A DNA stretch of 64,000 nt, from contig NZ_CP046908.1 of NCBI RefSeq assembly GCF_009789575.1, positions 4,059,001-4,123,000 of the forward strand, given 5' to 3'. The number at the start of each line of letters is the position of its first letter. Position 1 is the stretch's first letter. The notes under the pieces were generated by a model. The model worked only from the letters and a program-made list of their open reading frames with translations, had not been told where the DNA came from and did not search any database. The translations under genes and the position numbers were made by a program. This stretch comes from Stappia indica (lineage in GTDB: Bacteria > Pseudomonadota > Alphaproteobacteria > Rhizobiales > Stappiaceae). Shown here piece by piece: positions 1 to 9,933 of the stretch.

Positions 1-109
1 GGCGAGGCTGGAAATCGACAGCGTTCCCGGCAAGGGCGCGGTCTTCACCGTTAGGTTTCCTGTCGCAAAAGACGCCGAGATTTCGGAAAAAGTCGAAAAA
101 GCCGTTTAA
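1..109 (+). CDS. phoR: phosphate regulon sensor histidine kinase PhoR, C-terminal end (partial)
   Basis: Only the last 35 codons are in the window, read in the frame starting at base 2 and ending with TAA at 107-109. They encode a stretch with the motif PGKGAVFTVRF, which is the usual end of a HATPase_c domain (G2 box followed by the last beta strand). The gene lies directly upstream of pstSCAB-phoU-phoB, so PhoR, the membrane kinase that phosphorylates PhoB when phosphate is low, is the expected identity. The residues alone show only that it is a histidine kinase; the name rests on context. The tail after the domain is lysine- and glutamate-rich. Confidence 0.75.
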   Translation, partial: ARLEIDSVPGKGAVFTVRFPVAKDAEISEKVEKAV

Positions 110-124
110 AATCAACGCATTGAA

Positions 125-158
125 TTGTCACAAAACTGATACCGGACCTTCATATAAG
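125..158 (+). promoter_or_regulatory. Pho box and -10 of the pst operon
   Basis: Two 7-base direct repeats, TTGTCAC at 125-131 and CTGATAC at 136-142, are separated by AAAA. This matches the classic PhoB-binding layout (CTGTCAT-N4-CTGTCAT). A -10-like TATAAG follows at 153-158, ten bases after the box, with the Pho box in the place of a -35. PhoB, encoded at the end of this operon, should activate transcription from here when phosphate is scarce. Confidence 0.8.
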
Positions 159-247
159 CATCACGGGCCAGGACTAGGGTGCCCTCGACCTCGCGGGAAT
201 AAGTCCGCGGGGGAAGTGAGAAATCCTGAAATCCAGGGAGAGGTCAG

Positions 248-1288
248 GTGAACATCAAAGCTCTTCTCAGCGCGACCGCGGTCGCTTCGGTCGCCTTCGC
301 TGGCGCCGCCATCGCTCGCGACCAGATCCAGATCGCCGGCTCCTCGACGGTTCTTCCCTATGCCTCCATCGTTGCCGAGGCCTTCGGCGAGAACACCGAC
401 TTCCCGACCCCGGTGGTCGAGTCGGGTGGTTCGGGCGCCGGTCGCAAGAAGCTGTGCGAAGGCGTGGGCGAGAACACGATCGACATCGCCAACTCCTCGT
501 CGCGCATCAAGCAGTCGGATATCGACAACTGCGCCGCCAACGGCGTGACGGAGATCCAGGAAGTCCGCATCGGCTATGACGGCATCGTCTTCGCCTCGGA
601 CATCAACGGCCCGTCCTTCGCGTTCACGCCGGCCGATTGGCACAACGCCCTTGCTGCCAAGGTCGTCAAGGACGGCAAGCTCGTCGACAATCCGCACAAG
701 ATGTGGAACGACATCCGCGCCGACCTGCCGGCCCAGCCGATCCTCGCATTCATTCCGGGCACCAAGCACGGCACCCGTGAAGTGTTCGACGAGAAGGTGC
801 TCATCGACGGCTGTGAGGAGAACGGTGCGTTCGAGGCACTCGCCGCTGCCAACAACGGCGACAAGAAGGCCGCCGAGAAGGCCTGCATGGCGCTGCGGAC
901 CGACGGCGCGTCGATCGACATCGACGGCGACTACACCGAGACGCTCGCGCGCATCGACGCCAACAAGGATGGTATCGGCGTGTTCGGCCTGTCGTTCTAC
1001 GAGAACAACACCGACAAGCTGAAGGTCGCGACCATGAATGGTGTCGTGCCGACCACCGAGGCGATCGCCAAGGGCGAGTACCCGGTTTCGCGTCCGCTCT
1101 ACTTCTACGTCAAGAACGCGCATCTCGACGTTATCCCGGGTCTCCAGGAGTACGTCGAGTTCTTCGTCTCCGACGAGATCGCCGGTCCGGACGGCCCTCT
1201 GGCTCAGTACGGCCTGGTCTCCGATCCGGAGCTGGCCAAGACCCAGGAGATGGTCAAGAACCGGACTCCGATGGGGCCGCTGAACTGA
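248..1288 (+). CDS. pstS: phosphate ABC transporter substrate-binding protein PstS
   Basis: This 346-residue protein is the periplasmic phosphate receptor of the high-affinity Pst transporter. It begins with GTG, preceded by an AGGGAGAGG ribosome site, and has a clear signal peptide of about 23 residues ending in an AIA-type cleavage site. The mature part opens with IQIAGSSTVLPYASIVAE, typical of the PBP_like family that binds phosphate through backbone and Ser/Thr contacts. It is first in the operon, directly behind a Pho box, and is followed by a stem-loop that may help it be made in excess over the membrane parts. It belongs to the longer PstS type of about 345 residues common in alphaproteobacteria. 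Confidence 0.95.
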   Translation: MNIKALLSATAVASVAFAGAAIARDQIQIAGSSTVLPYASIVAEAFGENTDFPTPVVESGGSGAGRKKLCEGVGENTIDIANSSSRIKQSDIDNCAANGVTEIQEVRIGYDGIVFASDINGPSFAFTPADWHNALAAKVVKDGKLVDNPHKMWNDIRADLPAQPILAFIPGTKHGTREVFDEKVLIDGCEENGAFEALAAANNGDKKAAEKACMALRTDGASIDIDGDYTETLARIDANKDGIGVFGLSFYENNTDKLKVATMNGVVPTTEAIAKGEYPVSRPLYFYVKNAHLDVIPGLQEYVEFFVSDEIAGPDGPLAQYGLVSDPELAKTQEMVKNRTPMGPLN

Positions 1289-1301
1289 CACTGAAGCACA
1301 T

Positions 1302-1328
1302 CCGGCGGTGCGGTCTTCGCACCGCCGG
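1302..1328 (+). terminator. intercistronic stem-loop between pstS and pstC
   Basis: A perfect 11-bp stem, CCGGCGGTGCG at 1302-1312 pairing with 1318-1328, has a 5-base loop. Only a short T tract (TTTT at 1334-1337) follows. It sits 13 bases after the pstS stop. In binding-protein ABC operons such hairpins usually act as partial terminators or protect the upstream message from 3' decay. Confidence 0.65.
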
Positions 1329-1360
1329 TCCTGTTTTGGCGGCAAGCGGCGGACGATTCC

Positions 1361-2821
1361 ATGAACGCTGGATTTCTTATTTTGATCGTGCTGGGCGTCT
1401 CCGCGCTCGGCTATTTTTTCGGCAGGCGCCGAGCCCTCGCGCTTTCGGCAGCCAGCGGGCGTCGTCTGCACTCGCTCCCTACCTATTACGGGCAACTTGT
1501 GGCCTTGTTCGCCGGCGTGCCGGCACTGCTGCTTCTGCTGGCCTGGCTTTTCGCGCAGCCCATCGTCCTTCATGGGCAGGTGAGTAGCCTGATTCCCGAC
1601 AGCGCGATCCCGGAGGGCGGCGCCAGGAGCCTGGTGATGGCCGATGTCGAGCGTATCGCCGGCGGCCTCGATGCGTTGATGCAGGCGCGTGGCCTCGGCG
1701 AGGCCGAACTGGACCGCATGCGTGCCGACATGACCGACATTCGGTCGCGCCTCGCCGATGTCGGAGTTGCGCTGGGCTCAAATGTCCCGGTAGAGGTTTT
1801 CGAGGCTGCCAAGACCTACAGGAGTGCCCACCGCAACGGCCAAATGCTGATGACGGTGTCGGTTCTGATCCTGTCCCTCGGCCTCGCCTTCCTTGCATAT
1901 CGCCGCGTGACACCGGAGTTGAGGGCCCGCAATACCAGCGAGACCTTCGTGCTCTCCTTGCTCATCGGCTCGTCCTCGGTGGCGATCCTCACCACCGTCG
2001 GCATCTTCGGCTCGCTGGTGTTCGAGACCTACAACTTCTTCCAGATGTATCCGGCGGAGGATTTCTTCTTCTCCACCGTCTGGAACCCGCAGTTCCGGGG
2101 CGGATCCGATCTCGGCATCCTGCCGCTTCTCTGGGGTACCTTCTACGTCTCCCTGGTCGCTCTTTTCTTCGCTGTGCCGATCGGTCTGATGATCGCGATC
2201 TATCTGTCGGAATATGCCGGCAGTACGCTGCGCAGCTTCGCCAAACCTGCGATCGAGATCCTGGCGGGCATCCCGACCATCGTCTACGGTCTGTTCGCCC
2301 TGATCACCGTCGGACCGTTCCTGCGTGATTGGATCGCCCAGCCGGCCGGCCTTGGAAGTTCCTCTTCCTCCGTTCTGACGGCCGGCCTGGTGATGGGTAT
2401 CATGCTGATCCCCTTCGTCAGCTCACTGTCCGACGACATCATCAACGCCGTGCCGCAGGCAATGCGCGACGGTTCCTACGGCCTTGGCGCCACCCAGTCC
2501 GAGACCATCAAGCAGGTGATCCTGCCGGCGGCGCTGCCCGGTGTGGTCGGAGCGATCCTGCTGGCGGCAAGCCGGGCCATCGGCGAAACGATGATCGTGG
2601 TTCTCGGCGCGGGCGCTGCCGCCAAGCTTGACCTCAATCCCTTCGAGGCGATGACCACGGTCACCGTGAAGATCGTCAGTCAGCTTACCGGCGATACGGA
2701 GTTCGCCTCGCCCGAGACGCTGGTCGCCTTCGCCCTCGGACTGACGCTCTTCGTCTTCACGCTGGGCCTCAACGTTCTCGCCCTCTACATCGTCCGCAAG
2801 TATCGGGAGCAGTACGAATGA
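1361..2821 (+). CDS. pstC: phosphate ABC transporter permease PstC
   Basis: This 486-residue inner-membrane permease forms the phosphate channel together with PstA. An extended N-terminal section with two membrane segments (about residues 1-75) and a soluble stretch (about 80-165) precedes the usual BPD_transp_1 core of about 300 residues, which contains the EAA-type loop near GLGATQSETIKQV that docks on PstB. PstC proteins with this long N-terminal region are common in alphaproteobacteria. The start codon is ATG at 1361. The gene follows pstS by 72 bases and overlaps pstA by four bases (ATGA), so the two permeases are translationally coupled. Confidence 0.93.
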   Translation: MNAGFLILIVLGVSALGYFFGRRRALALSAASGRRLHSLPTYYGQLVALFAGVPALLLLLAWLFAQPIVLHGQVSSLIPDSAIPEGGARSLVMADVERIAGGLDALMQARGLGEAELDRMRADMTDIRSRLADVGVALGSNVPVEVFEAAKTYRSAHRNGQMLMTVSVLILSLGLAFLAYRRVTPELRARNTSETFVLSLLIGSSSVAILTTVGIFGSLVFETYNFFQMYPAEDFFFSTVWNPQFRGGSDLGILPLLWGTFYVSLVALFFAVPIGLMIAIYLSEYAGSTLRSFAKPAIEILAGIPTIVYGLFALITVGPFLRDWIAQPAGLGSSSSSVLTAGLVMGIMLIPFVSSLSDDIINAVPQAMRDGSYGLGATQSETIKQVILPAALPGVVGAILLAASRAIGETMIVVLGAGAAAKLDLNPFEAMTTVTVKIVSQLTGDTEFASPETLVAFALGLTLFVFTLGLNVLALYIVRKYREQYE

Positions 2822-4182
2822 CCGACGCGACAATCCCGGCATCCGCCGCCGGCAGCGGGTCTGCGTCTGCCCGCAGCTCACTCCTCACGGTCGACACCCA
2901 TACCAGGCGTCGTCGCAGTTCCGAGGCTCGCTTCCGTCTGCTCGGACTGCTGGCGGTCAGCCTCGGCGTGCTGGCCCTGCTGGGCCTGCTTGCCTCCATC
3001 TTCTCAAACGGGCTGTCCTCTTTCCAGCAGACCTACATTCGGCTCGATATCCATCTCGATGCCGCCCGGCTGGACAAGGCTGGCGACCGAAACCCGGACC
3101 AGATCGCCAAGGTCTCGACATTCGGTTACGCGCCGCTGATCCAGAAGGCGATGGAAGAGAAGATGGCGGCGGCTGGCATCGCTATCGAGGGCCTTTCCGC
3201 GAGCGACGCCGCCGATCTGATTTCGAAGGAGGCGCCTGCCGAGCTGCGTCGCTATGTCCTCGCCGACCCCTCTCGCATCGGCCAGACGGTGCCGTTCGAC
3301 CTGCTCGCCTCGGGCCGGATCGACGGCTACTACAAGGGCCGGGTAACGATGGCCAGCGCCGAGCTCGACCGGAACGTATCGCCGCAGCAGCTTCAGCTCG
3401 CCGACCAGCTCAAGGACGCAGGGATCCTGGAGACCAGGTTCAACTGGAGCTTCTTCACGGCTCCGGACGCCTCGGATACGCGGCCCGAGGCCGCCGGTCT
3501 GGGAGTGGCGATCCTCGGTTCGGCCTACATGATGCTGATTGTGCTGGCGCTGTCGCTGCCGATCGGTGTCGCCGCCTCGATCTATCTCGAGGAATTCGCG
3601 CCGAAGAACCGCTTCACCGACCTGATCGAGGTGAACATCGCCAATCTCGCGGCGGTTCCCTCCATCGTCTTCGGTATCCTCGGCCTGGCGGTCTTCATCA
3701 ACTTTGCCGGCCTGCCGCAGTCAGCTCCGGTCGTCGGTGGCCTGGTGCTGACGCTGATGACCTTGCCGACCATCATCATTGCCACCCGTGCCTCGCTGAA
3801 AGCGGTGCCGCCCTCGATCCGCGACGCAGCTCTCGGCGTCGGCGCCTCGAAGATGCAGTCCGTGTTCCACCACGTGCTGCCACTGGCCATGCCGGGCATC
3901 CTCACCGGCACGATCATTGGCCTTGCCCAGGCGCTGGGCGAGACCGCCCCGCTGCTTCTGATCGGCATGGTGGCCTTTGTGCGGGAGTATCCGGGCGAGC
4001 CGCCGGCGGGCTTCTTCGACCCTGCCTCGGCCCTTCCCGTCCAGGTCTACAACTGGACGCAGCGAGGAGACCCGGCCTTCGTCGAGCGTGCGTCCGGTGC
4101 GATCATCGTCCTGCTGGTGTTCCTCGTGCTCATGAACCTGATTGCGATCGTCCTGCGCCGTCGTTTCGAACGTCGCTGGTAA
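2818..4182 (+). CDS. pstA: phosphate ABC transporter permease PstA
   Basis: This 454-residue permease is the second membrane subunit of the Pst complex. One membrane helix near residues 40-65 is followed by a roughly 150-residue periplasmic region. The conserved permease core follows from about residue 235, with [12 protein letters not shown], the phrase [18 protein letters not shown] and the coupling loop [18 protein letters not shown]. The start overlaps the pstC stop as ATGA. The N-terminal extension makes it longer than the approximately 300-residue E. coli protein, as is usual in this bacterial class. pstB starts 16 bases after the stop. Confidence 0.93.
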   Translation: MTDATIPASAAGSGSASARSSLLTVDTHTRRRRSSEARFRLLGLLAVSLGVLALLGLLASIFSNGLSSFQQTYIRLDIHLDAARLDKAGDRNPDQIAKVSTFGYAPLIQKAMEEKMAAAGIAIEGLSASDAADLISKEAPAELRRYVLADPSRIGQTVPFDLLASGRIDGYYKGRVTMASAELDRNVSPQQLQLADQLKDAGILETRFNWSFFTAPDASDTRPEAAGLGVAILGSAYMMLIVLALSLPIGVAASIYLEEFAPKNRFTDLIEVNIANLAAVPSIVFGILGLAVFINFAGLPQSAPVVGGLVLTLMTLPTIIIATRASLKAVPPSIRDAALGVGASKMQSVFHHVLPLAMPGILTGTIIGLAQALGETAPLLLIGMVAFVREYPGEPPAGFFDPASALPVQVYNWTQRGDPAFVERASGAIIVLLVFLVLMNLIAIVLRRRFERRW

Positions 4183-4198
4183 GGAGGCTCTCCAAGCC

Positions 4199-4996
<798 letters not shown>

Positions 4997-5064
4997 TCTG
5001 GACCAGCCGCGGGAACAGACGGGATGACGCGCGCGCCTCGCCGCGCCCCGAATGGAGAAGAAAC

Positions 5065-5775
5065 ATGAGCCAACATACCGTTTCGTCGTTCGACGAGGAG
5101 CTGAAGGACATCGCCGGCCGCGTGTCGGAGATGGGCGGCCTCGCCGAGATGATGCTGAACGATTCCGTGCAGGCCCTGGTGCGCATGGACAAGGAGCTGG
5201 CGCGCCGCGTCATTGCGCAGGACAAGCGCGTCGATGCCCTGCAGTTCGAGATCGAGGAGCAGGCGATCCTGATCATCGCTCGCCGCCAGCCGGTCGCCAG
5301 CGACCTGCGTGACGTCATCTCGGCAATGCGCATTTCCAACGATCTGGAGCGCGTCGGCGACCTCGCCAAGAACGTCGCCAAGCGCGTCATCGCCATCGAG
5401 GGCACCTTCGACTCCAAGAAGTTCGCCCTTGGCGTCGAGCACATGACCGAGCTCGCCCAGAGCCAGCTCAAGGATGTGCTGGACGCCTATGCCGGGCGCG
5501 ACGGCACAGCGGCAGCCGCCGTGCGCGATCGCGACGACGAGGTCGATGCGCTCTACACCTCGATCTTCCGCGAACTCCTCACCTACATGATGGAGGATCC
5601 GCGCCAGATCTCGGTCTGCGCCCATCTGCTGTTCTGCGCCAAGAACATCGAGCGCATCGGCGATCATGCCACCAACATCGCCGAGAACGTCATGTACATG
5701 TCGACCGGCGTGCTGCCGACCGACGAGCGCCAGAAGGTCGACGAGACCGGCATCGAGACCGATACGGCGTCCTGA
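5065..5775 (+). CDS. phoU: phosphate signalling complex protein PhoU
   Basis: This 236-residue cytoplasmic protein links the Pst transporter to PhoR and keeps the Pho regulon off when phosphate is plentiful. It is an all-helical protein made of two similar three-helix bundles, each with the E(R/K)(I/V)GD metal-binding motif: LERVGDLAKNVAKR near residue 95 and IERIGDHATNIAENV near residue 200. The ATG at 5065 follows GGAGAAG and gives the usual family length; a longer reading frame upstream lies inside pstB and is not expected to be translated. It is 68 bases downstream of pstB. Confidence 0.95.
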   Translation: MSQHTVSSFDEELKDIAGRVSEMGGLAEMMLNDSVQALVRMDKELARRVIAQDKRVDALQFEIEEQAILIIARRQPVASDLRDVISAMRISNDLERVGDLAKNVAKRVIAIEGTFDSKKFALGVEHMTELAQSQLKDVLDAYAGRDGTAAAAVRDRDDEVDALYTSIFRELLTYMMEDPRQISVCAHLLFCAKNIERIGDHATNIAENVMYMSTGVLPTDERQKVDETGIETDTAS

Positions 5776-5912
5776 GGGCGTTCAGGCGAACTGAGCATGG
5801 CGCGGGCGGCACTGTCGCCCGTCGCCGCTGACAACGAGAGCCGGCAAGGCGGCGCGAGCGAAAAGCCGCGCCGATGCCTCCCGGCCGGGTCGATTGGACA
5901 AGGGTACCCCAT

Positions 5913-6614
5913 ATGCCGAAGGTCCTGATTGTCGAGGACGAAGAGCCTCTGGTGATGATGCTGCGCTACAATCTCGAGGCCGAGGGCTACAAGGTCGAGA
6001 CGTGCATGCGCGGCGACGAGGCGGATCTTCTCCTGCGCGAGAGCCAGCCGGACCTGCTGCTTCTCGACTGGATGCTGCCGGGTCTGTCCGGCATCGAACT
6101 GTGCCGCCGCCTGCGCTCGCGTCCCGAGACCGAGCGCCTGCCGGTGATCATGCTCACCGCGCGGGGCGAGGAGCAGGAGCGCATCCGCGGCCTTGCCACC
6201 GGCGCCGACGACTACGTGGTGAAGCCCTTCTCGATCCCCGAGCTGATGGCGCGCGTGCGGGCCATGCTGCGCCGGGCAAAGCCGGAGGTGGTGTCCTCTC
6301 TGCTGCGCGCCGGCGATCTGGAACTCGACCGGGAAACCCACCGGGTGCGCCGTTCGGGGCGCGAGATCCATCTCGGTCCGACCGAGTTCCGCCTGCTGGA
6401 ATTCCTGATGACGTCGCCGGGGCGCGTCTTCTCGCGCGAGCAGCTGCTGGACGGTGTCTGGGGACACGACGTCTATGTCGACGAGCGGACGGTCGATGTT
6501 CACGTCGGCCGGCTGCGCAAGGCCATCAACCGCGGCAAGGTGCCGGACCCGATCCGCACCGTGCGCGGCGCCGGCTACGCCTTCAACGACCAGTTCGCCG
6601 CCGCCGCGTCCTGA
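5913..6614 (+). CDS. phoB: phosphate regulon response regulator PhoB
   Basis: This 233-residue OmpR-type regulator activates Pho-box promoters, including the one before pstS. The receiver domain (about 1-120) has acidic residues D9-E10, phospho-acceptor D52 in LLLDWMLPG and the conserved lysine in DYVVKPF. The C-terminal winged helix (about 130-228) holds the recognition-helix region VDVHVGRLRKAI. The ATG at 5913 starts the typical MPKVLIVEDE. The gene lies 137 bases after phoU and is closed by a strong hairpin at 6670-6715. No second Pho box is evident in that 137-base gap. Confidence 0.95.
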   Translation: MPKVLIVEDEEPLVMMLRYNLEAEGYKVETCMRGDEADLLLRESQPDLLLLDWMLPGLSGIELCRRLRSRPETERLPVIMLTARGEEQERIRGLATGADDYVVKPFSIPELMARVRAMLRRAKPEVVSSLLRAGDLELDRETHRVRRSGREIHLGPTEFRLLEFLMTSPGRVFSREQLLDGVWGHDVYVDERTVDVHVGRLRKAINRGKVPDPIRTVRGAGYAFNDQFAAAAS

Positions 6615-6669
6615 CGCGCGCCGGCGGCAGGGACGCCGGGCAGGGCGGTCTGCCCACCTATCTGCGAAC

Positions 6670-6715
6670 AACGAGAAAGGCCCGCCGCGGTGATCGCAGG
6701 CGGGCCTTTCTCGTT
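6670..6715. terminator. bidirectional terminator between phoB and gcrA
   Basis: A perfect 17-bp inverted repeat (6670-6686 with 6699-6715) has a 12-base loop and A/T-containing ends on both sides. phoB ends at 6614 on the plus strand and gcrA ends at 6753 on the minus strand, so the hairpin sits exactly between two convergent genes and should end both transcripts. Confidence 0.85.
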
Positions 6716-6752
6716 TCGGCTGCCCATCTTGAACAGATGGGCGGGCGTTGCC

Positions 6753-7295
6753 TCAGCCGTTGGCGACGTTGCGGTCGCGGCGGCGGTCGCTCGCCGGCTG
6801 GTAGGCGATGCGGCAGTGATAGGTGCAGTAGGGGACGCCCGGGTTCGACGGGTGGCCGCAGAAGTAGAAGTCTTCCTTGGTCGGGTCGCCGATCGGCCAT
6901 TTGCAGGTCCGCTCGGTCAGCGTCAGGATGGTCGCGCGCTTGGCGATCGGCACCAGCTCGGCAACGGGCTTGGCCTGCGGCGCGGGGGCTGCGACCGGTG
7001 CCGCCTCGACCTTCAGCGCGGTGGCGCCCATTGTCTGCGGTGCCGACGGGGCGCTGCCGCCCTGCTGCGGCGAGGCGGTCTGCGCCGCGTCCTCGGCGCC
7101 GCCCTTTGCCGGCTTGCTCCGGGGCTTCTGCGCAGGTGCGGCCGCCTTGGCGCGTCCCGACAGGCCGAGACGGTGGACCTTGCCGATCACCGCATTGCGG
7201 GTGACGCCGCCCAGCTCGGCGGCGATCTGGCTGGCGCTCAGCCCGTCCGTCCAGAGCTTTTTGAGAAGGTCGACGCGTTCGCTTGTCCAGGACAT
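6753..7295 (-). CDS. gcrA: cell cycle regulator GcrA
   Basis: This 180-residue protein is GcrA, an alphaproteobacterial coactivator that binds RNA polymerase with sigma-70 and acts at promoters carrying GANTC sites methylated by CcrM. The N-terminus MSWTSERVDLLKKLWTDG and the helix-turn-helix LSASQIAAELGGVTRNAVIGK (about 20-40) are diagnostic. A low-complexity Ala/Pro linker follows, then the C-terminal sigma-binding region with CKWPIGDP and YCTYHCRIAYQP. The ATG at 7295 is chosen because it starts the conserved motif. The upstream DNA holds a CtrA-like box and a GANTC site, in line with the known Caulobacter circuit. Confidence 0.95.
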   Translation of the reverse strand: MSWTSERVDLLKKLWTDGLSASQIAAELGGVTRNAVIGKVHRLGLSGRAKAAAPAQKPRSKPAKGGAEDAAQTASPQQGGSAPSAPQTMGATALKVEAAPVAAPAPQAKPVAELVPIAKRATILTLTERTCKWPIGDPTKEDFYFCGHPSNPGVPYCTYHCRIAYQPASDRRRDRNVANG

Positions 7296-7333
7296 GCGCT
7301 CAACTCCGTGTTTGATCGGGCCCCGACATCTGG

Positions 7334-7348
7334 TTAATAAAAGGTTAT
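7334..7348 (-). promoter_or_regulatory. CtrA-like box upstream of gcrA
   Basis: TTAA at 7334-7337, seven bases, then TTAT at 7345-7348 matches the CtrA consensus TTAA-N7-TTAA with one mismatch. It lies about 40-55 bases upstream of the gcrA start. A GANTC methylation site (GAGTC) is at 7399-7403. In Caulobacter, CtrA represses gcrA; the same control here is inference. Confidence 0.45.
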
Positions 7349-7572
7349 CGGCACACCGTAGGGGTGCCCCGCTCATTGCCGGATTTTGAGGCTATTGTGA
7401 GTCGGATACACGAGATGTCGTATTTCTTGACTGCAAAGCTACAATATGCCGGGTTTGCGGTTCAAGGTGAGGGGGCGATTCACCTGGGGATTGATACGGT
7501 TTTCCCCAGAAAAGGCCGTTTCTGGCGACTTTGGCCCTGCCGGGCGCCTGGCGGCGCGCTCAGCCAATTCCG

Positions 7573-7792
7573 TTGACTTTCCCGCGCGCTCCCGGTGTAT
7601 AACGGGGCTTCCTCGCCGTGCCGCCTCTCGTGGGCGGCATAATTGCTTTCGGCAGTGGGTGCCAGCGGTTCTTGCAGCTCTTTGCGGCAGCAGGACGGCA
7701 ACATTCCAGGTCCGGGCGAGGGCATCGAAGGCGGCTGGGGCCGCCAAGGCATCTCCCCGGCAGGCAAGCCGGTCAATGGGAGCAGGAAGGAC
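7573..7792 (+). promoter_or_regulatory. argD promoter and long GC-rich leader
   Basis: TTGACT (7573-7578) and TATAAC (7598-7603) form a plausible promoter, although the 19-base spacer is long. If used, it would give a leader of about 185 bases before argD. The leader contains a hairpin formed by GCCGCC and GGGCGGC near 7620-7640. I recognise no known riboswitch in it. The rest of the 7296-7572 gap shows no other gene. Confidence 0.45.
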
Positions 7793-8992
7793 ATGGAAGG
7801 TTCATCTCTCTATCAGACCTACAGCCGCGCGAACTTGGAGTTCGTGCGTGGCGAGGGTGTGTGGCTGGAGACTTCCGATGGCCGACGCTTTCTCGACTGC
7901 GCCGCCGGCATTGCCGTCAATTCGCTCGGCCATTCCCATCCCGGCCTCGTCAAGGCGCTGAAGGACCAGGCCGACAAGCTGTGGCACGTGTCCAACGTCT
8001 ATGCCATTGAGGGGCAGGAGGCGTTCGCGCGCAAGCTGACGCAGGCGACCTTCGCCGACCGCGTGTTCTGCACCAATTCCGGCGCCGAGGCGCTGGAATG
8101 CGCGATCAAGACCGCGCGTCGCTACTTCTATGCGAAGGGCGAGCCGGAGCGGATCGACATCATCACCTTCGAAGGCGCCTTCCACGGCCGTACGCTGGCG
8201 ACCATCGCCGCCGGCGGGCAGGAAAAGTACCTGGAAGGCTTCGGCCCCAAGGCGCCGGGCTTCATCCAGGTGCCGTTCGGCGATCATGAGGCGCTGCTTG
8301 CAGCCATCGGCGACACCACTGCGGGCCTCCTGATCGAGCCGATCCAGGGCGAGGGCGGCGTCCGGCCGGTGCCGACCGAATATCTGCGCGAGCTGCGCCG
8401 CCTGTGCGACGACAAGGGCATCCTGCTGATCCTCGACGAGGTGCAGACCGGCGTCGGGCGTACGGGCAAGCTCTTTGCCCATGAATGGGCCGGCATCACC
8501 CCGGACATCATGGCGATTGCCAAGGGCATCGGCGGCGGGTTCCCGCTCGGCGCGTGCCTTGCGACCGAAGAAGCGGCCTCCGGCATGAAGCCGGGCACGC
8601 ATGGCACCACCTATGGCGGCAATCCGTTGGCCATGGCGGTCGGCAATGCGGTGCTCGACGTGGTGCTGGCCGACGGCTTCCTTGAGGGCGTGCAGAAGAA
8701 GGGCTTGCTGTTGAAGCAGAAGCTTGCCGCCGTCGTCGACGGCCATCCCGCGATCCTGGAAGAGATCCGCGGCAAGGGCCTCATGCTCGGCCTGAAGTGC
8801 CGGGTCACCAATACCGAGCTGCTGTCGCATTTCCGCGAGGCCGGCGTGCTGGCCGTGGGCGCGGGCGACAATGTCCTGCGTATCATGCCGCCGCTGACCA
8901 TCACCGAGGCGGAGATCGAGGAGGCCGTGTCGCGCATCGACCGCGCCGCCACCGCCATGGAAGCCGGGCTCGAGCGGGGAGCTGCAGAGTAA
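7793..8992 (+). CDS. argD: acetylornithine/succinyldiaminopimelate aminotransferase
   Basis: This 399-residue class III aminotransferase makes N-acetylornithine from N-acetylglutamate semialdehyde using glutamate, in the cytoplasm. The PLP-binding lysine is about residue 244 in [15 protein letters not shown], with the cofactor aspartate in [15 protein letters not shown]. Other family marks are [16 protein letters not shown] and [12 protein letters not shown]. The ATG at 7793 follows AGCAGGAAGG and gives standard ArgD length. It overlaps argF by one base (TAATG), so the two arginine genes are coupled. ArgD often also serves as the DapC aminotransferase of lysine synthesis, which the sequence cannot confirm. 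Confidence 0.93.
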   Translation: MEGSSLYQTYSRANLEFVRGEGVWLETSDGRRFLDCAAGIAVNSLGHSHPGLVKALKDQADKLWHVSNVYAIEGQEAFARKLTQATFADRVFCTNSGAEALECAIKTARRYFYAKGEPERIDIITFEGAFHGRTLATIAAGGQEKYLEGFGPKAPGFIQVPFGDHEALLAAIGDTTAGLLIEPIQGEGGVRPVPTEYLRELRRLCDDKGILLILDEVQTGVGRTGKLFAHEWAGITPDIMAIAKGIGGGFPLGACLATEEAASGMKPGTHGTTYGGNPLAMAVGNAVLDVVLADGFLEGVQKKGLLLKQKLAAVVDGHPAILEEIRGKGLMLGLKCRVTNTELLSHFREAGVLAVGAGDNVLRIMPPLTITEAEIEEAVSRIDRAATAMEAGLERGAAE

Positions 8993-9924
8993 TGACGATC
9001 CAGCCGCGCCATTTTCTCGACCTCACCGATGTCGATGCCAGCGAGCTGCGCTTCATCCTGGACGGCAGCCGCCGCATCAAGCAGGCGCGCGGCCCCGTCC
9101 GCGTGTCCGGCGGCGGCCCGCTTGCCGGCCGCGTGCTGGCCATGGTGTTCGAGCAGCCCTCGACCCGGACCCGCATCTCCTTCGATGTCGGCATGCGCGA
9201 GCTCGGCGGCGAGACCCTGATGCTGACCGGCGCCGAGATGCAGCTCGGCCGCGGCGAGACCATCGCCGATACGGCCCGCGTGCTGTCGCGCTATGTCGAC
9301 GCGATCATGATCCGCATTCTCGATCACGACGCGCTGACGGAGCTGGCCGAATACGCCACCGTGCCGGTGATCAACGGCCTGACCAAGCGCACCCATCCAT
9401 GCCAGATCATGGCCGATGTGCTGACCTTCGAGGAGAAGAAGGGCAGCATCGCCGGGCGCAGCGTCGCCTGGACCGGCGACAGCAACAACGTGCTGGCGTC
9501 CTGGGTGCATGCCGCGGCCAAGCTCGACTTCGCGCTCAACATCGCCACTCCGTCGCAGCTGGCACCGCCGGCCGAGCTGATCGCAGCGGCCCGCAAGGCC
9601 GGTGCCGAGATCCGCATCACCGACGATCCGTTCGAGGCCGTGAAGGGCGTCGACTGCGTCGTCACCGACTGCTGGGTCTCGATGGGCGACGACGACGGCG
9701 ACCGCCACAACCTGCTGAGCCCCTATCAGGTCAACGACCGCCTGATGGCGGAAGCCGACAGCAAAGCCATCTTCATGCACTGCCTGCCCGCCCATCGCGG
9801 CGAGGAGGTGACGTCGGAGGTGATGGACGGTCCGCAGTCCGTCGTCTTCGACGAGGCGGAAAACCGGCTCCATGCACAAAAGGGCATTCTGGCCTGGTGC
9901 TTCGGAGCGCTGCAGGACTCGTAG
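8992..9924 (+). CDS. argF: ornithine carbamoyltransferase
   Basis: This 310-residue enzyme joins carbamoyl phosphate and ornithine to give citrulline. The carbamoyl-phosphate loop STRTR starts at about residue 57, and the ornithine-binding parts DSNNVLASW and [11 protein letters not shown] (about 263) are present. The ATG at 8992 shares its A with the argD stop codon, so a longer upstream extension in this frame is not real. hslO follows after nine bases. The argD-argF-hslO order is common in Hyphomicrobiales, from established knowledge of these genomes. Confidence 0.95.
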   Translation: MTIQPRHFLDLTDVDASELRFILDGSRRIKQARGPVRVSGGGPLAGRVLAMVFEQPSTRTRISFDVGMRELGGETLMLTGAEMQLGRGETIADTARVLSRYVDAIMIRILDHDALTELAEYATVPVINGLTKRTHPCQIMADVLTFEEKKGSIAGRSVAWTGDSNNVLASWVHAAAKLDFALNIATPSQLAPPAELIAAARKAGAEIRITDDPFEAVKGVDCVVTDCWVSMGDDDGDRHNLLSPYQVNDRLMAEADSKAIFMHCLPAHRGEEVTSEVMDGPQSVVFDEAENRLHAQKGILAWCFGALQDS

Positions 9925-9933
9925 GATCCGACC

